Source: Tagaea sp965279565
GTDB lineage: Bacteria > Pseudomonadota > Alphaproteobacteria > CACIAM-22H2
DNA: 64,000 bases
Reading direction: 5' to 3'
Assembly (NCBI GenBank): GCA_965279565.1
Contig: OZ257249.1
Span: 992,001-1,056,000 of the forward strand
The position numbers and the translations under genes were made by a program. Of this stretch, positions 1-8,341 are shown piece after piece (position 1 is the first letter of the stretch; each line of letters begins with the position of its first letter). Under the pieces are notes generated by a model that did not search any database, was not told the DNA's origin, and was given only the letters and a program-made list of their open reading frames with translations.

Positions 1-954
1 GTCGGCGAAGCCCAGCGTGTCGCTTTCGACGAAGAGCGGTCGGCCTTTCACCTCTTCGAACACGCGGCCCAGATACGCGCCGAACAGGCCGAGCGTGAGG
101 AGCTGGATGCTGCCGAGCATCAGCACCGCGACGATCACCGACGCATAGCCCGGCACGTCGACGCCCTGGAAGAGCGTGCGCACGATGAAATAGATGCTCA
201 GGATCAGCGAAGGTACGGCGAGGAACAGGCCGATATAGCCGCTGGCGACGAGCGGCACGGTGCTGAAACTCGCAAGCGCGTCGACCGCGAAGCGGAACAG
301 CCGGTGCGGCGAGAAGGACGTGCGGCCGGTCTTGCGTTCCGGCGGCTCGAACGGCACGCCGCCGTGCCGGAAGCCGACCCACGCATAGAGCCCCTTCATG
401 AAGCGCGCGCGCTCGGGCATGTCGCGCAGCACGTCGACCACCCGCCGGTCGAGAAGGCGGAAATCGCCCGCACCGGCCGGCATCGCGACGTCCGAAAGGC
501 GCGAGAACAGCAGATAGAAGAGCCTGCTGAATCCGCGGCGCAGGAACGAATCACCGGCCCGCGACGTGCGCACCGCGTAGACCATGTCGAGTCCGTCGCG
601 CCAGCGCGCAAGCAGATCCGGGATCAGCTCGGGTGGGTGCTGGAGATCGGCGTCCATCATCACGACGGCGCTGCCGCGCGCGCGGCGAAGGCCGGCGGTC
701 AGCGCGATGTCCTTGCCGAAATTTCGCGACAGCCGGACGAGCTTGATCCGCCCGTCGGCCGCCCGCGCGGCGCACAGCACATCCCATGTCCCGTCACGGC
801 TGCCGTCGTCGATGCAAAGGATCTCGCAGGCAAGCCCGGTCGCGTCGAGCACGGGGCCCAGACGCGCGAACAGGGCCGGAAGCCCCTGGCTTTCGTTATG
901 GACAGGGACAATTACCGATAGATCGGGCGCCGCGATCGGGCCAGAATTGCTCAT
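1..954 (-). CDS. Glycosyltransferase family 2 (dolichol-phosphate-sugar synthase/ArnC-like), 3' end cut by window
   Basis: A membrane-anchored glycosyltransferase that probably moves a sugar from a nucleotide donor to a polyprenyl-phosphate carrier for envelope glycan or lipid A modification. The start is ATG at 954 and the frame stays open to base 1, so at least 318 residues are present and the C-terminus lies outside. The GT-A fold begins with a DLSVIVPVHNE strand; the metal-binding DAD is near residue 101 in MMDADLQHP. Two hydrophobic segments near residues 236-265 and 275-300 match the C-terminal anchor of this family. It is divergent from a ChbG/YdjC deacetylase 61 bp away, which suggests a shared envelope-sugar role. 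Donor and acceptor cannot be deduced. Confidence 0.88.
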   Translation of the reverse strand, partial: MSNSGPIAAPDLSVIVPVHNESQGLPALFARLGPVLDATGLACEILCIDDGSRDGTWDVLCAARAADGRIKLVRLSRNFGKDIALTAGLRRARGSAVVMMDADLQHPPELIPDLLARWRDGLDMVYAVRTSRAGDSFLRRGFSRLFYLLFSRLSDVAMPAGAGDFRLLDRRVVDVLRDMPERARFMKGLYAWVGFRHGGVPFEPPERKTGRTSFSPHRLFRFAVDALASFSTVPLVASGYIGLFLAVPSLILSIYFIVRTLFQGVDVPGYASVIVAVLMLGSIQLLTLGLFGAYLGRVFEEVKGRPLFVESDTLGFAD

Positions 955-1015
955 CACCTATCCTCCGCCCCGCCTTGCCCGAGCGTCAAGGACGGCGCGC
1001 CTCGCAGGGAATTCC

Positions 1016-1780
1016 GTGGCCCCTTTCATCGTCTGCGCCGACGACTACGCGATCGCACCGGGCGTAAGCCGGGCGATCCGGCGGCTTGCCGCTTCCGGCC
1101 GGATCGACGCGACGAGCTGCATGTCGACGACCGCGTTCTGGCCCGCCGAAGGGGCGGCCCTGCGGGCACTCGGCGCCCCGATCTCGGTCGGGATCCACAT
1201 CGCACTGACCGGTGCCGGCCACACGACGCTGGGCCGGCTGGCGCAGGACGCGTTCCTCGGGCGGCTCGAGCGCGACGCGCTCGCCGGCGAGATCCACCTC
1301 CAGCTCGACGCGTTCGAATCCGTCTGGGGCGCGCCGCCGGACTTCGTCGACGGCCACCAGCATGTCCATCAGTTCCCGCAGGTGCGCGACACGATCCTTG
1401 CGCTGTGGACGACACGGCTCGACCGCACGCGCACGTGGCTGCGCGTCACCGACAGCGGATTCGGCACAGCCCTGCGCGCGGGCGCGAAGGGTCTCGTCAT
1501 CGCCGCCCTCGGATACGCGATGAAGCGTGCGGCCGTGCGCGCGGGGATTTCCACGAATGACGGTTTCGCCGGCGCCTACGACCTGTCGGATCGCACGCCC
1601 TACGGCGCGCTGTTCGAGCGGATGGTCGCGCGGGCCGGTGGCCGCACGCTCGTCATGTGCCATCCCGGCGACGTCGACGACGAGCTGAGAGCGGCAGATC
1701 CGCTGGTCGAGGCGCGCGCCGTCGAGTGCGCGTATTTCGAGAGCGATGCCTACGCGGCACTGCGCAGGCGCGCGACATAG
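1016..1780 (+). CDS. ChbG/YdjC-family carbohydrate (HpnK-like) deacetylase
   Basis: 254 residues from a GTG start preceded by AGGGA at about 5 nt. The family removes N-acetyl groups from sugars using a divalent metal. The signature is present: ADDY at residues 8-11, GIH at 59-61, DGHQHVH at 112-118 and a C-terminal CHPGD. The best-known relatives act on diacetylchitobiose (ChbG) or on N-acetylglucosaminyl hopanoids (HpnK). The adjacent divergent GT2 glycosyltransferase favours a glycolipid or hopanoid substrate, but no hopanoid gene is in view. The 3' end overlaps the convergent methyltransferase gene by 31 bp. Confidence 0.85.
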   Translation: MAPFIVCADDYAIAPGVSRAIRRLAASGRIDATSCMSTTAFWPAEGAALRALGAPISVGIHIALTGAGHTTLGRLAQDAFLGRLERDALAGEIHLQLDAFESVWGAPPDFVDGHQHVHQFPQVRDTILALWTTRLDRTRTWLRVTDSGFGTALRAGAKGLVIAALGYAMKRAAVRAGISTNDGFAGAYDLSDRTPYGALFERMVARAGGRTLVMCHPGDVDDELRAADPLVEARAVECAYFESDAYAALRRRAT

Positions 1781-2457
1781 CTACGGCGCGCGGGATTCTC
1801 GCCGAGATTCCGCGCGCCGACTTCGCCCGCGAACCCGGCCACCGCGAGGATGCCGAGGAACGTCGCGTCGTCGTATGTTGCCAGCCCGATCCGCGCGCGC
1901 AGGCGGCGATAGTCCGAGAACAGCGTCGCGAGAAGGCCGAGAAGCGCTTCGAGCGCGAAGCCGTAGCGCCACGCGAGTGCCAGCAGCGCCTTCACGTCGT
2001 CGATCACGCGGATGTTCGGCGGGATCACGTCGGCGACGACGAGCCGGCCGCCCGGTGCAAGCAGCCGACGGGCGGTCGCGAGGAAAACGTCGAGACCCGG
2101 CCGATCGAGATACTGGACGACCGAGCTTGCGAAAACGAGATCGAGCGAGCCGTCCGCCAGTGCGGCAAGCCCCGTCTCGTCGAGCACGTCGATCCGCGGT
2201 TCGCCGGCGAAGCGTGTCCGCAGGCGCGCACGCACCGACGGTGCCGCATCGTAGAGATGGAGTCGGCCGACGTGCGAAGCGACGCGAGCCGCATCGAGCG
2301 CCTCGCCGCAGCCGAAATCGAGCACGTTCGCGCCGGGCCGGTCGGGCAGGATGCCGGCGAGCTCGTCCGCCACGATCCGGAAATGGACCGCGAGATGCCG
2401 CCGGTTGACATAGATGCGGTTGGGCCGGTCCCAGAATTCAAGCCATGCGTTCGACAA
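1750..2457 (-). CDS. Class I SAM-dependent methyltransferase
   Basis: 235 residues, read from a TTG start at 2457 because GAAGGAG lies 5 nt upstream and no ATG fits the fold. SAM-binding motif I is VLDFGCGEALDAA near residue 50, with the acidic strand LHLYDAA following and the LLAPGGRLVVADV strand later. The N-terminal LEFWDRPNRIYVN segment and the long insertion around DYRRLRARIGL are not diagnostic of a known substrate. It is convergent with, and overlaps, the deacetylase, and may belong to the same envelope-sugar cluster. A specific methylation target cannot be assigned. Confidence 0.8.
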   Translation of the reverse strand: MSNAWLEFWDRPNRIYVNRRHLAVHFRIVADELAGILPDRPGANVLDFGCGEALDAARVASHVGRLHLYDAAPSVRARLRTRFAGEPRIDVLDETGLAALADGSLDLVFASSVVQYLDRPGLDVFLATARRLLAPGGRLVVADVIPPNIRVIDDVKALLALAWRYGFALEALLGLLATLFSDYRRLRARIGLATYDDATFLGILAVAGFAGEVGARNLGENPARRSYVARLRSAA

Positions 2458-2580
2458 GGCGGCTCCTTCGCGCGCATTGTCCGGGTGCGTGTCCGCGCTG
2501 TCAAACCGGCGATAGACCCCTTGTCGGCTGCCGTCTTTCGACCGATTGTAATGGATGCGCAAACTGGCGAGGAACGGGCG

Positions 2581-3249
2581 ATGGCATTGACCGGCAGCGG
2601 TGCGATCTGCATCTGGAACGACATCACCGACGAAGGCCGGGACGAGTTCTATGCCTGGCACCTGACCGAACACATGCCCGAGCGCGTCGGGATACCGGGC
2701 TTCCGGCGGGGCCGACGCTATGTCGCACTCGACGCCGCGTCCCGGCCGGAATTCTTTACCCTCTACGAGACGGCCGATACCGACGTGCTGACGGGGCCGG
2801 CCTATCTGGCGCGCCTCAACGCGCCCACGGCGTGGACGAAGAAGGCAACGCAGGGCTTCCGCAAGACCTCGCGGGCACTCACCCGCGTCCGGGCGAGCCT
2901 CGGCCCCGGGGCTGGCGGCATCCTCGGCACGCTGCGTTTCGCGGTCGCACACGGGCGCGAAGCGGATGCGACTTCGCTGCTGGCCGACAAGGCCGTGCCC
3001 GCAGCCGCCGGCATGGCGCAGATCTCGGGTGTGCATCTGTGCGTCACCGATCGCGAGGCAAGTGCGGAGAAAACCGCCGAAAGCCGCGGCCGGCCGGATA
3101 TCCTGGCCGCCCCGGAATGGGTCGTGCTGGTCGAAGGCTGCAACGAAGCGCCCGTGCGGGCCGCCATGGCCGCGATCGTCGCTTCCCTCGGGCCGCTGCT
3201 CGACGGCGATCCGGAAACCGGATTCTACCGGCTCGAGCACCAGTGTTGA
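2581..3249 (+). CDS. Conserved protein with dimeric alpha/beta-barrel (EthD-like) fold
   Basis: 222 residues. The ATG at 2581 is preferred because GAGGAA lies 7 nt before it; an in-frame ATG at 2551 has no ribosome-binding site. The N-terminal half has the pattern WNDI-(x)n-FYAWHLTEHMPERVGIPGFRRGRRY followed by FFTLYET, which resembles small ferredoxin-like dimeric barrels in which the tryptophan, HxxEH and PGF positions recur. The C-terminal half may repeat the fold, with a weaker GVHLCVTD strand. No catalytic function is known for this group. It sits alone upstream of gnd with a 31-bp gap. Confidence 0.7.
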   Translation: MALTGSGAICIWNDITDEGRDEFYAWHLTEHMPERVGIPGFRRGRRYVALDAASRPEFFTLYETADTDVLTGPAYLARLNAPTAWTKKATQGFRKTSRALTRVRASLGPGAGGILGTLRFAVAHGREADATSLLADKAVPAAAGMAQISGVHLCVTDREASAEKTAESRGRPDILAAPEWVVLVEGCNEAPVRAAMAAIVASLGPLLDGDPETGFYRLEHQC

Positions 3250-3280
3250 GTGTGCCCGGCGGCCGGGCTAAGACGGGCGC

Positions 3281-4684
3281 ATGAGCGACTGCGATCTCGG
3301 CCTCGTCGGCCTCGGCACCATGGGCGCCAATCTGGCGCGCAACCTCGCGGACCACGGCACGCGCGTGGCCCTGTTCGATCCGGCGCCGGGAACGGCCGCG
3401 CGTCTGGCGGGCGAGCTCGGCGCGCGCGGTCACGCGGCGAGCGGCCTTTCCGAACTCGTCGGTGCGCTGAAGGGGCCAAAATCCGTCTTCCTGATGGTGC
3501 CTGCGGGCGAGGCGGTCGACCAGAGCATCGCCGACCTCCTGCCCCTGCTCGGCCCTTCCGACGCGATCATCGACGGCGGCAACTCCCTCTACGGCGATAC
3601 CGAGCGGCGCGTGGCGACATGCGCCGAACGGCGCGTCGACTTCCTCGGCTTCGGCCTGTCGGGCGGTTCCGAGGGCGCGCGGCGCGGCCCTTCGATCATG
3701 GCCGGCGGCGGCCCGGCAGTCGCGCGCGTCGCCCCGCTGTTCCGCGCCATCGCGGCACAGGCGCACGGCGAAGCCTGTTTCGCGCATGTCGGACCGGGCG
3801 GTGCCGGGCATTTCGTCAAGATGCTGCATAACGGTATCGAGTACGCGCTGATGCAGCTGATCGCCGAGGCCTACCAGCTGATGCACGGGCCGCTCGGCAT
3901 GACGCCGGCCCAGATGCTGCCGGTCTTCCGCGGCTGGGCTGCGGGCGACCTGGGCGGCTTCCTGATCGAGTGCGCGGCGCGCGTGCTGGCGACCGAAGAT
4001 TCCGAATCGGGCCGTCCGCTGATCGACCTGATCGAGGATCGCGCGGGCCAGAAAGGGACCGGGCGCTGGGCAGCGAACGCCACGCTCGACTACGGTGTGG
4101 CGGCCCCCACGCTTGCCGAGGCGGTGCATGCGCGCTGCATGTCCGGCCTGAAGCCCGAGCGCGTCGCGGCCGAGTCCGCACTCGGCCATCCGATGGTCCG
4201 CTTCGCCGGCGACCGCGCCGCGTTCCTTGCCGATCTCGGCGACGCGATCCTTGCGGCCAATGTCGCGGTGCATGCGCAGGGCTTCGCCACTCTGGCGGCG
4301 GCCGCGAAGGAGAAGGACTGGCCGCTCGATCTTGCCGCCATCGCGCGCATCTGGCGCGGCGGCTGCATCATCCGCTCGCGCCTGCTGACAGGCATCGCCG
4401 ACGCCTATGCGCGGGCACCCTCGCTCGGCAACCTGCTGCGCGACCAGCAGATCTGGTCCGTGGTCTCGACCCGCGACGCCGCCTGGCGGCGCATGGCGAT
4501 CGCGGCGGTCTCGCACGGCGTGCCCACACCGGCCCTTTCGTCCGCACTCGCCTATGTCGATGCCTACCGGACCGGGCGGCTGTGGGCGAACATGATCGAG
4601 GGCCAGCGCGACCTGTTCGGGTCGCACGGCTTCGGCCGGCTCGACCGGCCGGGCCGGCACCATGCGGACTGGGCGCCGACATGA
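3281..4684 (+). CDS. gnd: 6-phosphogluconate dehydrogenase, decarboxylating
   Basis: 467 residues, the full length of the long bacterial form. It oxidises and decarboxylates 6-phosphogluconate to ribulose 5-phosphate with NADP+, in the oxidative pentose phosphate pathway. The Rossmann motif GLVGLGTMGANLARN begins near residue 7. The substrate motif IDGGNSLYGDT is near residue 87, FLGFGLSGGSEGARRGPSIM near 122 contains the family signature, and the catalytic Lys/Asn segment HFVKMLHNGIEY lies near 178. The stop overlaps the gluconokinase start (ATGA), so the two enzymes that make and use 6-phosphogluconate are translationally coupled. Confidence 0.96.
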   Translation: MSDCDLGLVGLGTMGANLARNLADHGTRVALFDPAPGTAARLAGELGARGHAASGLSELVGALKGPKSVFLMVPAGEAVDQSIADLLPLLGPSDAIIDGGNSLYGDTERRVATCAERRVDFLGFGLSGGSEGARRGPSIMAGGGPAVARVAPLFRAIAAQAHGEACFAHVGPGGAGHFVKMLHNGIEYALMQLIAEAYQLMHGPLGMTPAQMLPVFRGWAAGDLGGFLIECAARVLATEDSESGRPLIDLIEDRAGQKGTGRWAANATLDYGVAAPTLAEAVHARCMSGLKPERVAAESALGHPMVRFAGDRAAFLADLGDAILAANVAVHAQGFATLAAAAKEKDWPLDLAAIARIWRGGCIIRSRLLTGIADAYARAPSLGNLLRDQQIWSVVSTRDAAWRRMAIAAVSHGVPTPALSSALAYVDAYRTGRLWANMIEGQRDLFGSHGFGRLDRPGRHHADWAPT

Positions 4685-5169
4685 TGGTCGTCGTCGTGAT
4701 GGGAGTCGCCGGTTGCGGGAAAAGCACCGTCGGCCCGTTGATCGCCGAAGCACTGGGCGGCGACTTCGCCGAAGGCGACGTGTTCCACCCGGCCGCGAAC
4801 GTCGCGAAGATGAGCCGCGGCGAACCGCTCGACGATTCCGACCGCATGCCGTGGCTGGCCGCGATGGCCGAGGCGATCCGCGGCTGGCGCGCCAAGGACC
4901 GGCCGACGGTGCTGGCCTGCTCGGCCCTGCGCCAGCGCTATCGCGACATACTGGCCGGCGGTTCGGACGAAGTGCGCTTCGTCTATCTGCGCGGGACCGA
5001 AGCCGCGATCGGCGAGCGCATCGGCCGCCGGCGCGACCATTTCATGCCGCCGTCGCTGCTGAAAAGCCAGTTCGCCACGCTCGAGGAGCCGGCCGACGCC
5101 ATCGCCGTGGATGTCGGTGGTGCGCCTGCGGATATCGCTTCGGCGGCACTGGCACGCCTGCGGGATTGA
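4681..5169 (+). CDS. gntK: Gluconokinase
   Basis: 162 residues, typical of the small thermoresistant gluconokinases. It phosphorylates D-gluconate with ATP to 6-phosphogluconate, the substrate of the preceding gnd product. The P-loop GVAGCGKST is at residues 8-16. GDVFHP and the LDDSDRMPW segment form the gluconate site, and LACSALRQRYRD is a family hallmark. The first ATG overlaps the gnd stop by 4 bp; a second ATG follows immediately (Met-Met start). No gluconate transporter is nearby. Confidence 0.95.
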   Translation: MMVVVVMGVAGCGKSTVGPLIAEALGGDFAEGDVFHPAANVAKMSRGEPLDDSDRMPWLAAMAEAIRGWRAKDRPTVLACSALRQRYRDILAGGSDEVRFVYLRGTEAAIGERIGRRRDHFMPPSLLKSQFATLEEPADAIAVDVGGAPADIASAALARLRD

Positions 5170-5265
5170 TGCCGCGCAAGCCGATGGTCCGCCCGCTCAG
5201 ATTGCAGTAAGCTCCGGACGCACGGACGGAGAATTCCGCAACTGCGACGATTGTAGCCGGGGGGC

Positions 5266-5712
5266 ATGCTGGATCTCGATCAGGCGACGCCCAAACTGAA
5301 GTTGGGCTACCGATACTGGGACAGCAAGCGCGCCGGACGGCGGATGCCGGCGCGCGCCGACATCGACCCTGCCGAGATGGTCCCGTTCCTGTCGCACGTC
5401 GTCCTGATGGACGTGCTGCGCGATCCGCCCGATTTCCGCTACCGTCTGATGGGCACGACCGTCGACTCGCACATGACGCGCCACTACACCGGCCTGCGCC
5501 TCAGCGAGGTTCCGCACCAGCGGCCACCGAGCGCCATGTGGTCGAATTTCGAGGCGGTCGCGCGCGACCGGGTCCCGCTGCTGACGAACGTCCCCTATGT
5601 CGGCCCGCACAAGGAATTCCTGCGCGTGCAGGATCTGATCATGCCGCTCTCGGCCGACGGCGAGATTGTCGATATCCTGTTCGCGATCGTCGACTTCGTG
5701 CGGAAAGACTAG
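5266..5712 (+). CDS. PAS_5-family single-domain PAS protein
   Basis: 148 residues, all one PAS-like domain of the type common as stand-alone proteins in alphaproteobacteria. Landmarks are YWDSKRAGRRMPARADIDPAE at the N-terminus, FRYRLMGTTVD in the core, HYTGLRLSEV, and the C-terminal strands YVGPHKEFLRVQDLIMPLS and ILFAIVDF. No histidine kinase, cyclase or other output domain is attached, so the ligand and partner are unknown. The start ATG follows a G-rich CCGGGGGGC. The 3' end overlaps the convergent membrane-protein gene by 4 bp. Confidence 0.8.
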   Translation: MLDLDQATPKLKLGYRYWDSKRAGRRMPARADIDPAEMVPFLSHVVLMDVLRDPPDFRYRLMGTTVDSHMTRHYTGLRLSEVPHQRPPSAMWSNFEAVARDRVPLLTNVPYVGPHKEFLRVQDLIMPLSADGEIVDILFAIVDFVRKD

Positions 5713-6284
5713 GTGCGGGACTCGCGCGACGCGACCAGCCGGCGATAGGCCTCGGCATCGCCGAAATCCGGAAACCGCGCATAGAGATCGTGCGCACCGA
5801 CCGCACGGCGCGCGTGCTTGATCGGGCACCAGTGCTGCTCCGTCCGCCCGGCGATCTCGCGGGCATAGGCAACGACGCCGTTGGCATAGGAGCAGTACGC
5901 GCAGTTCAGCTTCTCGATGGCGTTCAGGTAGCCGAGATGGTGGCGGTCGAAGATCAGGTAGTCCGCGCGGCGGACCCGTTCGATGCCGTAGGCCGGAAAA
6001 CAGATCCGCTGGTAGATCGTCACGAACAGGTCGAGCAGCGCGAACGGCACGATCCCGGCATAGATGACCGGTGCTGTCAGCACGACCATCGGCCGGGCGC
6101 GCAGGACGTAGCTCGACAGGCGCGTCTTCAGTTCGCGATGCCGGCGCAGGATCTCCTGCTCGAACACGACCCGGCCGCGTTCCAGCCCGACGCGCAGTTC
6201 GGCGCGCCGCTTGGCCATCTCGGCTTCGAGCTCGACCTCGAGCGCCCGGATCCGCTCGAGGAGCGTCGTGATCTCGATCGACAT
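5709..6284 (-). CDS. Conserved protein with N-terminal coiled coil, one or two membrane segments and paired Cys motifs
   Basis: 191 residues. The first 60 residues are charged and heptad-like (ERIRALEVELEAEMAKRRAEL). A hydrophobic stretch around residues 66-90 (MVVLTAPVIYAGIVPFALLDLFVTIY) is probably membrane-embedded. The C-terminal half carries NCAYCSYANG and, about 25 residues later, EQHWCPIKHA, together with FDRHHLGYLN. Three cysteines and several histidines in such short motifs suggest a metal or redox site. I do not recognise a named family. It lies 28 bp from the following lyase gene on the same strand. Confidence 0.72.
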   Translation of the reverse strand: MSIEITTLLERIRALEVELEAEMAKRRAELRVGLERGRVVFEQEILRRHRELKTRLSSYVLRARPMVVLTAPVIYAGIVPFALLDLFVTIYQRICFPAYGIERVRRADYLIFDRHHLGYLNAIEKLNCAYCSYANGVVAYAREIAGRTEQHWCPIKHARRAVGAHDLYARFPDFGDAEAYRRLVASRESRT

Positions 6285-6312
6285 GGTGGTCTCCGGTTGG
6301 GTCCGGCGCGCT

Positions 6313-7170
6313 TCAGCCGGTGATCCGCTTCGCCTCGCGGTCGTAATCGTCGTAACCCAGCGTCACGCGAAGCTCGGCACCCGGCAGCGCGCTGGCCGCG
6401 TCGGACATGCCGGCCGCAGCCGCGGCAAGCCCCGCCTTCATGCCGGCGATGGCGGGCGACAGCATGCCCGGGGGATAGGTCCCGATCTTGTAGCCGAGCT
6501 TCGCGGCATCGGCCTGCGAGGGCGCGGCACGGCCGGGCCCCGGCGTGAGCACCGAGAAGCACGGCTTGCCGGCGGCGGCGGCCACGCCGCGGCGGATCTC
6601 GTCGTCGTCGACGGGCGAATCGAGGAACAGGATGTCGGCGCCCAGCTCGGCGAACATCGCGATCCTCGCGACGGCCTCGTCGATGCCCTGCGTGGGCCGG
6701 CAGTCGGTGCGCGCGAGGACGAGGATGCCCGATTCCTTCGCGGCCTCGATCGCCGTACGGATCTTGATGCGCGCCTCGTCGCGCGGCAGGCAGGGCTTGC
6801 CGGCAGCGGTCATCGCGCGCGGCGTGATCTTGTCCTCGATCAGCACCGCGGCGGCGCCCGCTCGGCCATAGGCGCGCACCGTGCGCTGGACGTTCATCGC
6901 GTTGCCGTAGCCGTGGTCACCGTCGGCCAGCACGAGCGTCTCGGGGGCCGCGTTGTGGACCATGTTGAACGAATCGAACATCTCGCCGAACGAGACGAGA
7001 TCGAGATCGGGACCGCCGAGCCGGCTTGCCGCCACGCACGAACCGGAAAGGAACGCCGTCTTGAAGCCCGCACCTGCGGCGAGCTTGGCGCTTAGCCCGT
7101 CCCACACGGCCGGCATGATGACGAGACCGGGTTGGGCGAGAAGTGCGCGCATGCGATCGGGCGGTGTCAT
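6313..7170 (-). CDS. Isocitrate lyase/PEP mutase superfamily protein, oxaloacetate decarboxylase-like
   Basis: 285 residues with the PEP mutase/isocitrate lyase barrel: PAVWDGLSAKLAAGAGF, DGDHGYGNAMNV (metal-binding Asp pair) and AAAVLIEDKITPR. The catalytic KKCGH loop of isocitrate and methylisocitrate lyases is absent. The loop reads PRAMTAAGKPCLPRDE instead, as in the oxaloacetate-decarboxylase-like branch. It therefore probably cleaves or decarboxylates a small 2-oxo acid with Mg2+, not isocitrate. SD GAGGA precedes the ATG. It is divergent from an HpcH/HpaI aldolase gene across 194 bp, which could share a control region. Confidence 0.83.
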   Translation of the reverse strand: MTPPDRMRALLAQPGLVIMPAVWDGLSAKLAAGAGFKTAFLSGSCVAASRLGGPDLDLVSFGEMFDSFNMVHNAAPETLVLADGDHGYGNAMNVQRTVRAYGRAGAAAVLIEDKITPRAMTAAGKPCLPRDEARIKIRTAIEAAKESGILVLARTDCRPTQGIDEAVARIAMFAELGADILFLDSPVDDDEIRRGVAAAAGKPCFSVLTPGPGRAAPSQADAAKLGYKIGTYPPGMLSPAIAGMKAGLAAAAAGMSDAASALPGAELRVTLGYDDYDREAKRITG

Positions 7171-7364
7171 CGACGTTTCCTCATTCTCTTTTTTTTCCGG
7201 TTGCGGCCGTCACGTGCGGCCGGCGACATGGAACCACGGCGCGGGCGGGATCGCCAGCACGGCCATTGCCGCAGCCTCGCATGCCTGCCCGGCACGGAAC
7301 GGATTGCTGCATCGCGGAACCGGGCCTATGTTGGCACTTCGGGATCGCGCGGAGGAATCGTCGG

Positions 7365-8138
7365 ATGCAGGGCAACCGGTTGCGCGCGGGCGTCGAACGC
7401 GGCGAGGTGCAGATCGGCACCTGGATCACGATGGTCCGCAATCCCGAGATCCTGATGCTGCTCAAGTCGGCCGGGCTCGACTACGCGCGGATCGACATGG
7501 AGCACACCGCCGTCTCGATCGAGACCGTCGGGGCCATGGCCGCGATGGCGCGGGCCCTCGATTTCCCGATCGTCGTCCGCCCGCCGGTGGCGAACCGCGA
7601 ATGGATCACGCGCCTGCTCGACGTCGGCGTCTGGAACCTCCATTGCCCGCAGGTCGAGACCGCGAAGCAGGCGGCCGAGATCGTCGCCGCGTCGCGCTAT
7701 GCGCCGCGCGGCCTGCGCGGCACCGGCGGACTGAGCGCCGCGACGAACTACGAGACCGCCGGCACGCCCGCCGAGCGGCGCGCCTTCGCGAACCGCGAGG
7801 TCTTCATCACGGTGATGCTGGAGACCGCGGGCGCCTTCGACCATCTCGACGAGATCGCCGCGATGGACGGGATCGACGCGCTGACGCTGGGCCCCGCCGA
7901 TCTTGCGCAGGATCTCGGGATTTTCGGCACGCCCGAACAGGCGCGCACCATCGACGCGAAGCGCGACCGGGTGATTGCGGCCGCCCGCCGGCACGGCAAG
8001 GCCAGCGCCATGCTCGTCTTCAGCCCGGAGCAGCTCGACCAATGGCGCAAGGCCGGCGTCCTGCTTCTCGCCTATTCGAGCGACGTCGACATGCTGCATG
8101 GCGGCTACAGCGCCGCGATGAAGCGCATCCGGGGTTGA
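7365..8138 (+). CDS. HpcH/HpaI-family class II aldolase
   Basis: 257 residues. This family reversibly splits 4-hydroxy-2-oxo acids into pyruvate and an aldehyde with a divalent metal. Recognisable pieces are GTWITMVRNPEI, the YARIDMEHTAVS strand with the catalytic-region Glu-His, PIVVRPPV, and the metal-site region VMLETAGAFDHLDEI followed by GIDALTLGPADLAQDLG. GGAGGA lies 8 nt before the ATG. The aldehyde substrate cannot be read from sequence. The divergent lyase/decarboxylase gene suggests a short catabolic route ending in pyruvate. Confidence 0.88.
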   Translation: MQGNRLRAGVERGEVQIGTWITMVRNPEILMLLKSAGLDYARIDMEHTAVSIETVGAMAAMARALDFPIVVRPPVANREWITRLLDVGVWNLHCPQVETAKQAAEIVAASRYAPRGLRGTGGLSAATNYETAGTPAERRAFANREVFITVMLETAGAFDHLDEIAAMDGIDALTLGPADLAQDLGIFGTPEQARTIDAKRDRVIAAARRHGKASAMLVFSPEQLDQWRKAGVLLLAYSSDVDMLHGGYSAAMKRIRG

Positions 8139-8341
8139 TGGCGGCGGCGAAGCGGGCGTATCCTGAAGATGCCGGGCATTTGAAGTTTCCGATGCAGCCG
8201 CCCGGCCGCTCATAGACGGACGGCCGTCCAAGTGCTGCGTTCTTGTCCGCGTTCCGCGGAACAGGGGCGGCTTGGCGTCTGCATTTCCAGCCGTGATGTT
8301 CGCCGAACCGGACGGAACCCCCGCTCCGGAGAATACGCGTC

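Noticed and set aside
3044..4753. Very long open frames opposite gnd, and similar ones opposite infB, nusA, rplS-trmD and leuC
   Set aside because: They lie antisense to well-supported genes and have the Arg/Ala/Gly-rich composition typical of shadow frames in GC-rich DNA.
7188..7240. T-run and GGCCG/CGGCC repeat between the lyase and aldolase genes, considered as a terminator
   Set aside because: The T-run precedes the stem on the plus strand, and on the minus strand it becomes an A-run, so it cannot be an intrinsic terminator in either direction.
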